Below are positions 22,479-33,505 of a stretch of 64,000 bases of DNA, in pieces. A program made the translations under genes and the position numbers. Every line of letters starts with the position of its first letter. The first letter of the stretch is position 1. The stretch is taken from NCBI RefSeq assembly GCF_905404315.1, contig NC_066304.1, positions 6,014,001-6,078,000 of the forward strand, written 5' to 3'. This stretch comes from Leptidea sinapis. Taxonomy: Eukaryota > Arthropoda > Insecta > Lepidoptera > Pieridae. The notes under the pieces were generated by a model that was not told where the DNA came from, did not search any database, and saw only the letters and a program-made list of their open reading frames with translations.

Positions 22479-22479
22479 C

Positions 22480-23615
22480 CCAGTACCAGCCAATATTTTC
22501 CAGCGTGTTTCATCAACCAACGTTATACACTGTCTTCTAACTTGTCTAATGCCTATTGGACCTTTCCATTTGGTTGGCTGTAGAGTCCATCTCTTGTCTG
22601 CGAGGCGTGATGTATGACCCGCCAATTCAATGCATCTTTTATTGTTTGTCTTATTTAATAATTTCTTACCTTTTGAATTTTTCTAATTCTTAATATGCTT
22701 TTTTTTATTGCTTTCTGTGTCATTCCAGTTTTTTGTTTTATTTTATTCGCGAAAGTCCATTTTAGATAACCATATAGAGGACAACCGGAATACGTTGGAT
22801 GAGGGCAGCGCAGGACCGATCGTTGGTCGTCTTCCGGCTGATGATGATGGTGATGATAGAGGATAACGTAATAAGCTAGTATCAACTAGGATTTTATTCA
22901 GCTCTCCATTGAAATCTCCCTTTAGAATTTCTTTGAAAGACCAAATTTTTTTCCAGGTTAGATTCCTTTTTTTTTTTCGATTTCTTCTTCGTTGGAATGT
23001 TTTTCAAATGATAGTTGTTTGCCCAGATAGATATATTTTTCAACGTATTCAATTGTCGCTATTGGAAATGAGTATTTTAAAGCTGTTGGTCATCACTATG
23101 GTTTTATTCAAATTAATTTTTAAGCAAATTTTAAAACTTTCTTTGCCCAGTGAATTGATCATATTTTCTAGGTCTTTCGGTGGTTCTGCTAGCACTACGA
23201 CGAACCAAAGATGACTCAAGAGATAGCCATTAACTATTATGCCTTTGTATACTCAGTCATTTGTTGAAATACATAATCTAGTACCAAAATAGGGGGACAG
23301 AGAGTCTTCTTGTTTTACTACTCGTTCCATTTTTACTAAATCACCTCTTGTTTCCAATTTAACATTACTGGTACTGTTAGAGTAGATGTGTTTTATTATA
23401 TTCTGATATTCTTGAGCCACTTAAAGTGGTTTCAGAGCCTTCCAAATTGAAACGTGACTGATAATATCAAATGCTTTGTTATAATCAACGAAAGTGGTAA
23501 AACTGTGTAAAGTGGTCTATCGGACTCTTTATATTTTTCGAAGACTTGTTCTAAGGTATGGATATGACATCCATTATACTGAGATCTGAGTGAATTGAGT
23601 CAATTTATTGTTTAT
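22480..23615 (-). pseudogene. RTE-clade reverse transcriptase relic
   Basis: Reading the minus strand from 23615 downwards: HIHTLEQVFEKYKESDRPLY and DYNKAFDIISHVSIWKAL (palm region containing the first catalytic Asp, DYxKAFD), then ESFKICLKINLNKT and IYLYG. After that come TFANKIKQKTGMTQKAIKKS, ILRIRKIQKVRN and finally AGHTSRLADKRWT with TKWKGPIG. This order matches RTE-like elements described from butterflies. Many stops and frameshifts are present. Where the family has an FADD box the sequence reads SHLWFVVVLAEPP, so the two catalytic aspartates are gone. A second RTE tail sits inside at 22786-22855. The N-terminal endonuclease is missing. Confidence 0.75.
22786..22855 (+). mobile_element. 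Nested RTE tail with 12 bp target-site duplication
   Basis: The segment GGAATACGTTGGATGAGGGC to GGCTGATGATGATGG is the same tail as at 15093-15270 and 42823-42964, with a small internal deletion. It is flanked by ATAGAGGACAAC (22774-22785) and ATAGAGGATAAC (22856-22867), an 11/12 match. It interrupts the older minus-strand RTE relic. Confidence 0.8.
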
Positions 23616-24806
23616 TCCAATAAAATGCTATAAATTTTATAATGCTATCCGGATCATATTGTTCTAAATATAATATATTTAACACACTCTTATATCACAA
23701 GCATCGATTGCAAACATATTTTACCGGAATGGCACGTACAGTCTGAATTTAAAACAAGTTGTACTTTATTTTAACGTAAAAACTATCACTTACCAAGAAT
23801 GAGTAACTGTTGTTCTCCAATACAATGTAGAATGTATAAAATATGTCTGGTATACACAAGACTGGCTGAATGCCAATGCTGCCATCTTTGCAGTTTTCTC
23901 GTGTTTTGTAAAACGTAAATGGTTTAAATTTCAATCAGATTGTGAGTCATATAGAAACATATCTTAACTTATAAATTGCGAAACTCACTGGCATTTCAAC
24001 AGTATGTTTCGCAGAAAGACGATGCTTTTATCCTTAATATATTTATGTTTAAATGCATTGCATTTAGGTGACTAAATAGTCTTAGTGAGAAATGAGATTT
24101 AGTTTTATGATCCCTTTTAAGCATGTTACTTAAATGTATTGAAGCACAACATAAAATTAAAAAAGTTAAGTTATTTCATCTTTTGTCTTTCTGTTTACTT
24201 CACTTTCGAGCTATTGCGGCTACTACTAAAAACGTAAATTGACACTGATCAAAAATAAATACTTCAGTGTTAGTATTGATTCTATATACCGTAGGATCTC
24301 AGGCCATAGCATATGTACCTACCTGGACATAGCCCATTCCCAAATTAAAACGTGGTTGCGTAAAAAGTGAAGAAGCACACTAAACTGAATGAAGAAATAG
24401 TGAAGGATGCATGCAGGCAAACTAAGAGTGTAGTTCCTTTAGCATCGACGATGCTTACCCACAACATAATCAGATTAGACGGTAAAATATACTGTATGGG
24501 AAGAACAACGGGCACAGATGTTGTGATGTCCAGCACTGATCCCACACGTCTTAGTTTCATCATTCCCAGTCTAAAAATGTAACTGGGTTTCTGGTAGGCC
24601 TAGATTGATTGGATTATAAAGGGAAATTAACCATATGATGGCTCGACTAAAAGTCTAAATGCATAAATAGTCAAACCATTTTACAAACACCGTAAGCCGT
24701 AGGTACAACTCTGTACTCTATAATTTTCATCTCTATAATTTCATTAACTAAGTCTTCGAATTAATATCACAACTTTAAGTGCAAGTTTTATATTATAATA
24801 TGATCA
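23616..24806. other. Unassigned AT-rich DNA
   Basis: The 71-codon plus-strand frame at 24367-24582 has an ATG-like start and ordinary composition, but no protein family I recognise. Nothing else stands out. Confidence 0.45.
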
Positions 24807-24983
24807 TCTATACTAATATAATAATGAGGTAATGTTTGTGAGGTTTTGAAAATTCTGCTACCAGGAGAAAGCCACATTGTTTGTGAATACCGAAAAATGC
24901 AAATTTGTAGCATTTAAAAAGAAAATATTTCTTACGAAGGCTGCCTTTACGTTGAGAGATATGATATGATTGTTTTATATATA

Positions 24984-25648
24984 CTTTGTCTGGCCATAAA
25001 TACTGTTACAGTCAAAAAATATTACATTTGAATTTAGAATCTGTCATTTTTATAATGATTGTTCATTGAGTTTTCTCATTTTGGCGCCAATACATACGCC
25101 ATTGTACAATATTTTGCGATAATTAAATGGGTGTTAAAGAGAACCGAATCGCTATGATTGCATTACACAAAGGTTTGGAGCCAAATGCTTTTTTTAAAAC
25201 TCTCCATACACTTGGTATTAGTAAAATGTTTGTGTACCGGGCTATTAATAGGACAATTATCAATGAGACCTCCTCTGTTTGTGACAGAAAAAGATCTGGC
25301 CATCCACGAGATCTTTTTGGTACGAACACTATCGTACCAAAAAGATGGTCAAAGCAGTAAGGGGAAAGAATTCGAAGAAATCCTGCCCGAAAGCAAAAGA
25401 TCTCGGGAGATGAAGATCGCCTAGAACCATGTCGCGTATTTTAAAAGATGACTTAGGACTTGCAGCCTATAAGAGACGTGAAAGAGTGCGTTTAAAGGAC
25501 TGTATTGCAGCCAATGGAGACCACTTCGGATGAGCTTTTTATATTTTAAATTGTTTTATATTTATGTATTAAACTAACACACTAAAAGTAATCAATCGTA
25601 TTTGCAATAGAATTTTTTTATTGTTTCAGTATTTATTTCAAAACTAGG
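24984..25648 (+). mobile_element. Internally deleted maT/mariner-like transposon
   Basis: Terminal inverted repeats of about 22 bp (16 matches, perfect over ATAAATACTG) lie at 24984-25005 and 25627-25648, flanked by TA on both sides. Tc1/mariner superfamily elements insert at TA. The enclosed frame encodes only the DNA-binding end of a transposase and its last codons. At 665 bp it is about half the length of an autonomous element. Confidence 0.7.
25127..25535 (+). pseudogene. maT-like transposase, N-terminal HTH remnant
   Basis: From the ATG at 25127 the frame reads MGVKENRIAMIALHKGLEPN, then LGISKMFVYRAINRT and SSVCDRKRSGHPR. This is the helix-turn-helix plus GRPR-like hinge of maT/ITmD37D transposases. 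After a hairpin insertion and frameshifts it reads SRILKDDLGLAAYKRRE, then jumps to the C-terminal ANGDHFG-stop near 25535. The whole DDD catalytic domain is deleted. It binds at most DNA and cannot catalyse transposition. Confidence 0.7.
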
Positions 25649-25725
25649 TATGCATGTGCTGAAATTAGGTATGCATTGAAACACCAACTAATATGTTTAC
25701 ACTAGTAAATACAGGTAACAGCTAG

Positions 25726-26298
25726 TATATCATGTAGAAGGTTTACAAATCAGAAACTACAAGTAGACTTGCACTATCTCGGAAATTGTATTACAGTCTC
25801 GTAAATGTCTCGTGAAATAATGAGGCGTGTCACAAAGGGGTATTAACCCTAGGTCATCCGCGACATGACTAAAATGTGTTCGCGTTAAAGTCGAGATTAC
25901 TCAGTAAGATGTATTCAGGAACCTTGGTATCTTGCGTATTTCCTTCCTTATACTTTGTCTCAATGCGACTTCTCTTAAAGTCACGACTTGAATTGTTTTC
26001 GAGTTGATCTCGTGTCCTCTTGTGATACCTCAAGTCGGTTTAGTGTCATACTTTAATTTCATTGCGGACAATATTCATTATACCTGGCAGGAGATATTTT
26101 TATTTTAATCGCCGTCTGCGAAAGTCAGGAATGTATCGACAAAAGATATAATAAACTATATACTTTATTACACAATGCTTTAACCTCGTAAAGATGTAAA
26201 TTTAAAAAAAAGTTGCTATAATATTAGAGTACATAGTGCAAGAGTAGCAGTAAAGGGCTTATGTTTTATATATAATATAATATTGACACACTTTTCAC
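25726..26298. other. Unassigned DNA
   Basis: The stretch 25790-26060 is less repetitive and less AT-rich than its surroundings but has no recognisable coding frame. Confidence 0.45.
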
Positions 26299-26565
26299 AC
26301 AAATTATCTTGCCCCAAGTTAAGCATATATAGCCTGTGTTATGGGTTACAAGACAACGATATATTTAATACAATATACTTACTTAAACATACATAAATTA
26401 ATTAAAAAATTTATAAATTAATTAAATTATAAATATAATAAATTCATAAATTTATAATTTATAAATATAATAAATTCATATAGACATACATTAATACATT
26501 TAAACATCCATGACTCGGAAACGAACATCCATATTCATCATATAAATGCTTGCACCTACCTAATA
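26299..26565 (-). repeat. tRNA-derived SINE, family A, copy 2
   Basis: Plus strand from CACAAATTATCTTGCCCCAA to ATGCTTGCACCTACC. It contains an ~80 bp AT-only expansion (26394-26475) at the place where copy 1 has a TA run. The tRNA-like head is mostly missing. Confidence 0.75.
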
Positions 26566-27497
26566 GGTACATGATACCTATTGGTTTTTTAAAAATTTGT
26601 TATTTGTTTTATGTATTTGGAAAAAAAGACTGACATATTGAAGTGTAAAATTAAGAATGAATAACAGATGACATGATATCCTAAATAATCTTAAAGTTGA
26701 CTTTAAATTGAAAGCGATCTTTAAACAGAAAACACATCAATATTCGATGTATTTATTGATATAATTGATAAATATATTTTACAGACTACATTAATATTAG
26801 AATGGTGGGAAGATGATGATATGAACAAGCTAGATGATACTACAGCATAGACAAGCACTTTTTGTGATATCCACTGAAACATATAATAATAATTACCCTA
26901 CTTAAAACGTGTATGGTGCGTCGCAATAAAAATACAGGTAGTGTGTCCTATCCTATATCCTATCGATCTATATCTAAAAAAATTCCAATGGTCTAGTCAA
27001 TAATCTTTATGCAGATCTTCTTCAGAATTTATGTAAAAAGTTCTTTTTCTGTTAAATCATTATTTATTCTCCATCATAAGCGTTGTTTGTTCTCGTTATT
27101 AGAACGCATGAACATTTTTCTAAACGCTATTCCGTTACGTTTGCTGACTTTTAAATAGAGCCTGATTTAAATACCAACAAAACTCCCAAATCATGCTAGA
27201 TTTCAATCGAGAAGTGACTGTGTAGGCGAACTTCTCAATAGTGTCCGCCATAAGTTATAAAATATTGTCGGTTTTGTACATTTTATGATAAACCATTTAA
27301 TTTTTTGATAACAACAAGTCTGACGTGTCAAAATATTTTTATTTTGATGTTAACAATTGAAAGTTCTATAATTGAAGTCTTCGAAAATTATTAAATGCCT
27401 TTAGGACCAAAATACATCGCAGTATTTTTCATATTTGTCAGCTTGTGAGTCCCGAGTAGTCAAGATATATACTTATTTATACTTGCTTGACTATTTA
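26566..27497. other. Unassigned AT-rich DNA
   Basis: No coding frame and no match to the named repeats. Confidence 0.5.
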
Positions 27498-27953
27498 GGG
27501 CGGATTGGACCAAACTGAAGTAAATTTTTATTCGCGAGTAACTACTGCTATTCTAAAATTCAAGCTAATTTTACCAACCATTAACCTAAGAATGTTATAA
27601 CTACTGCGAGTAAATTCGAAGTTAAAATTGACAGACAGTTGTCAACTGTCACCTAGAAGACAAATAAAATAATCAAGCTGTCAACATTTGACATTTCACT
27701 CTAGTATCCTACAAAACTGATTTGTGATGGAATTTCATGTCACGTTTGAAGAAACAAAAGTGGATTTTTATCGGTTTATACATTCGTTCATCACTCACTT
27801 TTAAACCATAGAAGAATATCGAGATAGCATAGTCCGCAAGTACGTTTGAAAAACGGACACTAAAGTATCCAAATGATAAATAAATTTAAGTGGTAAAATT
27901 ATCCCAGTATTAAGTTATCTTCGTGTAACATCGTGTTTGGTCGAATCCGCCCT
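27498..27953. mobile_element. MITE with 18 bp terminal inverted repeats
   Basis: GGGCGGATTGGACCAAAC at 27498-27515 faces GTTTGGTCGAATCCGCCC at 27936-27953 (17/18 complementary). The 456 bp body is non-coding. It holds a near-perfect palindrome around GACAGTTGTCAACTGTC. Flanks (TTTA left, TTTG right) leave the target duplication uncertain. Confidence 0.8.
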
Positions 27954-28670
27954 TTGAGTACTATCCCTAACTAAGAATGTATGAAATTTGGGAGACAAGA
28001 GTTGAACTAGTATTTCAATTTAATATATGTTTTCCAATTTTATCAGGTATTTTTATATGTATTTACCAAGTAGATTTGGATTGATACACGTTGAACATAA
28101 GGTTTTTAGACTTAATGCGTTATTCACACACAGATCATAAGTTTTGAAATGCGTGAAAGTTGTTATTATAGCTGTGTTTTTAGTCCCAAATAATTTGAAC
28201 ATTAAATATATATATCATGGCTACCTTGACTAGTCTCATTCTTTTTTTTCTATTAACAGAATATATATGTTAGCGATACAGCGTTTTATCACTAGCCCGC
28301 CAGAAACAATACCTGATAGATATTGTTATTTAAAAGGCGTCAAATGCAGTGAGCTCTGTGTTCAGTTCCACACGATACGTCATGTCATATCGATTTACAG
28401 TGACGCTTAGTTTTTTTTTAGTTCCCAATATACTATCTACAGATAGAGATAAGTTACTACCTTCTACTGTCACTAATTAGCTGTCAATAATCTGAAGCTG
28501 TCCCAATATACCCGATAAGTCATTCTTATCGCCTTTTAATTATAATTACCATAAAAATTCTATCGCTGGTAAGCTATACGTCGTCCCATTGACAGACAGC
28601 GTATATGGATAAGGTGAGTTAATGTGTTAAATCTCAAGTAAGAGATATACTGAATATTGAAAACGGCCAT

Positions 28671-28792
28671 TAGGCTGCATTTAGTGCTCGACCGAGCGCG
28701 TACTGTACGGGTTCATATTATGTTATTATAGTTATAGCTACGGTCGACAGACGTCAGCGCTGATCATTCGGTCGATCACCAAATGCAGCCTA
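28671..28792. mobile_element. Short MITE with 25 bp inverted ends
   Basis: TAGGCTGCATTTAGTGCTCG at 28671 and its complement ending at 28792 match over 23 of 25 positions (TAGGCTGCATTT..TCGACCGA). Total length is 122 bp. A related-looking half (CGATCGGGATCGTTCG..AACGCTGCG) lies nearby at about 28890-28925. Confidence 0.65.
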
Positions 28793-29359
28793 AAGGTTGG
28801 AGGCAGTCGTAAACCGAAACTAAGTACACCTTTGTTGAACAAGCCGGCTTGACTCTTGAAAATAAGCTCAAGTATGCAAAGTGGTGAAGAGTGCGATCGG
28901 GATCGTTCGACTGAACGCTGCGTAAACAAGCATATTATATCACTTGTTTAAAGAGGAGACTACATAAGACATGTTGATACAGCCACTAATGATTTTTGCA
29001 TTAAACGAATAGTCAAGTGGAAATCTCCAATCATTCGTCTTGGTACATAATAATAACAACGCTTTTAAATAAATATGAAAACAGAAAGCCGCTGCCGCTT
29101 AAGACTTAAGGCCTATACACGTGGGAGGTTGTAACGCTACATGTGAACCGCCAGCCAACGCATCTGCATCGGCCGGGCCAATGACCTTCTGATCGTTTGG
29201 ATTAACTTGGACTAAGAGCGTGACGTAAGATTCGCCAACCAAAATACCAGTTCGTTTTAATTTTTATCTCATACATTTTGCATGACATTTTCATTTCTTA
29301 TTCAGGACTTGATTTTACTTTTAACGAATATAATGTTAAGTTTTTAGAGCGTCGGTTTC
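28793..29359. other. Unassigned DNA, partly GC-richer
   Basis: About 29095-29240 is less AT-rich (ATCGGCCGGGCCAATGACC) but carries no frame I can identify. Confidence 0.4.
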
Positions 29360-29589
29360 TTTTTTCATGAAAATAAGGCACGATATCAGCACCACATTCA
29401 GCTGATGGTAATTTATAGACTCTGCTCATTACAATGCAGTGCCGCTTAGGATTCTTGAAAGCCCCCAAATATTCTGAGCGGCACTACAATTATTGCGCTC
29501 GTGACCTTGAGCCATAAGATGTTAAGTCTCATTTGCCCAGTATATTCACTAGCTACGGCGCCCTTCAGACTGAAACACAATAATGTTTT
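29360..29589 (-). repeat. Family B, tail and middle
   Basis: From TTTTTCATGAAAATAAGGC to CCGAAACACAATAATG-like sequence. The 5' third is absent, replaced by a jockey-like LINE end. Confidence 0.75.
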
Positions 29590-30050
29590 ATGAATGTGAA
29601 AAATAAATATTTTTTCTTATTGAAGCTACTTCGTAAAGGGTTGAGCTAATGAGAAGAAGTAGCAAGAAACTCATTACCACTCTTTTAAATCAAGATTTAC
29701 ATTACAGATTTCCTTTCAATTACAATATAATATGTAAAGTGATGCAACAAACATACACAAACGTCCTATAGTCAATGCCTTACACGAGTAAGTCAAAAAA
29801 ATAAATGTAAATGAATACAAAAAAAAAATATTGAGTACAGTAGCTGCATCATCCACACACACCGTAAATAAATAAATGTATTCTGTGAGCATATAAGGGA
29901 TTATATATATAATAACTTTTAAGAATCTGAAGCCGAGCCTCAACAGGATCATCCTGCCTATGCATGAGCTAGCCATCGCCTCCCTCAGCCATATTTTAGG
30001 GAAGGAGACGACCCGTCCCATGTCGCCGCCACAAGCAGTGACATTTAAGC
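29590..30050 (-). mobile_element. Jockey-like LINE 3' end
   Basis: Reverse copy of the family at 18645 and 19900, with GTAGCAAGAAACTCATTACC, AAGTGATGCAACAAACA and CCGTAAATAAATAAATG on the plus strand. It begins immediately at the broken end of a family B copy, suggesting insertion into it. The minus-strand frame (101 codons) includes only UTR-like sequence. Confidence 0.65.
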
Positions 30051-30636
30051 GAGCATGACCAAGCCTGTTATGAGAGCTTAAGCAAACAACAATAAAAAAG
30101 AATCTATATATACACTACTCACCAAATGCCTCTACTTACAATTTGACAATTTTGCTTAAATTTTTAATTAATACTATATATAATTAATATAATTTATAAT
30201 AATAATTATTATATTTTTACTAACAGTAATCAAAAGCTCAATCCATTAGGGTAATGAAATAAGATCACTTGAAATGGTTGAGCTTTAAGAAGAAGAAGAA
30301 TAATAATAATATAATATATATTGTTTATTTCCTCCCAAAATATCTTAGAGTTCCCAAAGACACGAATCTAATACATAAAGTTGATAGAATCGCAATATTT
30401 TTACTTGAAAGAAAAATATTCTCTTAAAAATTAATTTAAATAAAGATATAAATCTAAAGCCTGCAAAGGCACTTCGGAGGTTAGAAGGGGTTTTCATTAA
30501 AATATCAGGTTTGGTCATTTAACGAGCTCAATTAATACGTGTTCAGTTACAAAGTTAGCCGGGTCGTAATTTGAAAAACGAGTTGGGAATTTTCACTTTG
30601 TACAACAGAGCATTGTGTTATAGAGCTGGATAAAGC
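30051..30636. other. AT-rich DNA with AAG/TAA microsatellite
   Basis: AAGAAGAAGAAGAATAATAA at about 30287-30310. Nothing coding. Confidence 0.5.
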
Positions 30637-30886
30637 TTTTTTTATTACAATGCAGTGCCGCTCAGGATTCTTGAAAAACCCAAAAATTCTAAGCGGCACC
30701 ACAATTGCCCTCGACACCTTGAGACATAAGATGTTAAGTCTCATTTTCCCAGTATTTTCACTAGCTACGGCGCCCTTCAAACCGAAACACAGAAATGCTT
30801 ATACATTACTGCTTCACGGCAGAAATACGCGCCATTGTGGTACCCATAATCTAGCCGGCATCCTATGCAAAGGAGCCTCCCACTGG
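30637..30886 (-). repeat. Family B, lacking its tail
   Basis: From ATTACAATGCAGTGCCGCTC to GGAGCCTCCCACTGG. The A-rich 3' ~55 bp are missing. Chance frames on both strands are shadows. Confidence 0.8.
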
Positions 30887-31024
30887 TAAAGCATGACTGC
30901 TTTTGATTTCATATCAACATATACTGTTTGTATCAATTTATTTTATGGTAATAGTTACGTTAATTTCTTAAATGAAATATCTTAATATAACCTCTTTATT
31001 TAAATAAAACCGTAGAGACCTCGC

Positions 31025-31400
31025 TTCATTGTGTGTCTTCTATCGCATTTATCACGGAAAATTACCTTCAAAGTTTAGTTAGTAAGTTGTTTGACCTGAT
31101 TCCTGCCAAGGTATTCTACCTTCGCACGACACGAATTAGGATATCATCCGGGTGAGGCGTTTCTCTACCGTGCGGTTTTCATGGAGCTTTCTTCGACTTA
31201 CAACTAAGCTGTAGAATCAGCTTCTTTGTGCGGTGTTTCCAGGACAATACGACATGGGTACCTTCAAAAACAGCGTGGACACCTCTCTAAAAGGCCGGCA
31301 ACGCTCCTGTAATTCCTATGCTGTTGCAACCGAAATGGGTGGCGGTGATCACGTAACATGGTGACGTATACCTATTTGCCTTCCTCTTCCATAAAAAAGC
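31025..31400 (+). mobile_element. Family C LINE 3' end
   Basis: Plus-strand ORF pieces (FHCVSSIAFITEN, then KLFDLIPAKVFYLRTTRIR) precede the usual 3' UTR and CCATAAAAAA tail. It has several frameshifts relative to 21399-21905. Confidence 0.7.
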
Positions 31401-31990
31401 TATTTTGATGATTCCAACACTAAAACAAGCATACATGAACAGAAAGTAAAGTAAGGCTACAAATAACCACCGGGACTTTAAAAGTAAGTATTATACGTGT
31501 GACAATAGTCAAGCTACTATAACGAACCAAATTCATACGTAATTAAAATAGTACATCGAACTGGTCTATACCATGGATACTGGAAACACCGCAAAAGGAA
31601 GTTCATTTCATAGTTCGGCTCTGCAACTTCTGTAACGTGTTTAGGAAGGTAGTTTGCCCCACCACAATACGCGAGGTAGCCCGGATATCCACTATTAGGT
31701 ACCGTTCGGTACTACATATCTGGTACCATTTTGGAGTAGTCAGCCACGCTCTAAATTAGCTCCTTAGCAGCCATTATAACAATCAACAATTTCATACAAC
31801 AACATACAATTCAAAATTGGTCACGCGTTTTCAGGCTGTCTAGTCGTCTAAATTAATATTCTATGATCCAAACTCTCTACCAGTACCATAGTACTACGGG
31901 ATGGTCATTTGAGACTTAAAGAGTAAAAGACACAGTTCGGCAACCTTTCGGATATGGAATCTAATCATCATTTATGATCTTCTTATGTAG
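31401..31990. other. Unassigned DNA with a family C scrap
   Basis: GGAAACACCGCAAAAGGAAG at about 31580-31620 matches family C (minus strand). The rest is unassigned. Confidence 0.45.
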
Positions 31991-32301
31991 CAGTGGGAGG
32001 CTCCTTTGCACAGGATACCGGCTAATTTATGGGTACCACAATGGCGCCTATTTCTGAGGTGAAGCACTAATGTGTAAGCATTACTGTGTTTCGGTCTGAA
32101 GGGCGCCGTAGCTAGTGAAATTACTAGGCAAATGAGACTTAACATCTTATGTGTCAAGGTGACAAGCGCAATTGTAGTGCCGCTCAGAGTTTTTGGGTTT
32201 GTCAAGAATCCTGAGCGGCACTGCATTGTAATGGGCAGGTCGTATTATTTACCATCAGCTTAACGTCCTGCTCGTCTCGTCCCTTATTTTCATTAAAAAA
32301 A
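31991..32301 (+). repeat. Family B SINE-like repeat, full length
   Basis: From CAGTGGGAGGCTCCTTTGC to TTTTCATTAAAAAAA. One of the best preserved copies. Confidence 0.85.
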
Positions 32302-33367
32302 TGTACTCTTGCAAAAAACCAGGTTTGCTTAATACGCTTTCGCGTCTTGGCCATTAATTTTGGGACACACTTTTGGAAAGAAAAGGATCCTTATCCTATT
32401 ATATATCCTAACATTTTGTCTTGAATACTTAAAGAGTTTCCAACTGAGCGCTACAGCAAGCCAACAAGAGATAGCTATGGGGTTAAAGATAGGAAGAGTA
32501 TGTGTAGCAAGAAGAGCGAAGAAGAAGAGTCTTTTGTATCTGGATGAGACCTAGTCTGACCGAAGTCAACGGCACAAGCTAGAAGATAAGAATACATATG
32601 GTAACTAGTCGACATGTTTAGATAAGATTGCTTGAAGCTAATGAACAGATAACCAAATTTGAACGGGCCAAGATTGCGTCGCGATTATTCGGTCTGTGAG
32701 TATCATTAGTAAAAGGTTAATGAACAAACAAAAAGATTCGCGCACGATAGTTCGATTTTGCTCAACACAGCCTAAGGTTTTAAGTAATGTTAGCTGGTTT
32801 AATTAACTTTAAGGAAATCTAAAACTACTTATGGAATCTATGAGTGTGGAAGAAAATCTTTGTGTGCTACTTTATCATTAAGGCTACACAAGCATTTTTG
32901 AAGTAGAACTGCTCTATGCACGCGTGACTTGGGTGTAAGCTGATGAATGCGTGACGACAGCGTTACGAACGAACGCTAGTGTTACGCGAACGGTGATTTC
33001 TTCATTATTTTGTAATTTAATTTCGTTCTTAAACAATTTTAAAAATAAGTATTTTGTTTTACTTCAGTCGTGTGGTCTAAGGCACACTCGTTTTTTATCA
33101 GAATAAGTGCGACGCTAATGTACACTTGTTTATAAAAGATACAAACTGCCCAAAATTTAGTGGCATCCATTCCATGAAATGGTATTTCTCATTAGCCCAG
33201 TATACGAATAAAATTTGCTTACCAAAGTTCTGGACATTGCTATATTCGAACTAGCGCCTCTTAGGGATACCAGCGTTGAACTGAGCTGTCCCGAGAATTG
33301 AACAAACGATACCAAGATTTTCGAGAAGTGCCCAACGTGTTAAGGGTAGTTAAGGTGCACTTTAAAC
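32302..33367. other. Unassigned DNA
   Basis: The 64-codon plus-strand frame at 32360-32554 resembles no family I know. The stretch at about 32930-33010 is less AT-rich. Confidence 0.45.
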
Positions 33368-33505
33368 ACATTACTGTTTCACGGCTGAAAAGGCGCTAAT
33401 ATAATCTCCACCTCGCCTCCATCACCATCCTTCCAACCTTCCTGCAGGTAAACATGTTTAACCAGTGGCTCCTTTGCACAGGATGCCGGCTAGATTATGG
33501 GTAGT
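33368..33505. repeat. Two opposed family B scraps
   Basis: CACATTACTGTTTCACGGC (33368-33402, minus orientation) and AGTGGCTCCTTTGCACAGG to TATGGGTAG (33458-33500, plus orientation) are both family B. They face each other across ~55 bp. Confidence 0.55.

Larger units (their letters stand above)
24807..25725 (+). mobile_element. Helitron-like unit containing a maT transposon
   Basis: A|TCTATACTAATATAATAATG opens and GTAACAGCTAG|T closes the unit, as in the other Helitron-like copies. Without the transposon inside (24984-25648) it would be about 250 bp. The pairing of the two ends is inferred from these motifs only. Confidence 0.5.

Noticed and set aside
29716..30021. 101-codon minus-strand ORF with hydrophobic stretch
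   Set aside because: It covers the 3' UTR of a jockey-like LINE present in four copies; the hydrophobic look comes from AT-rich sequence.
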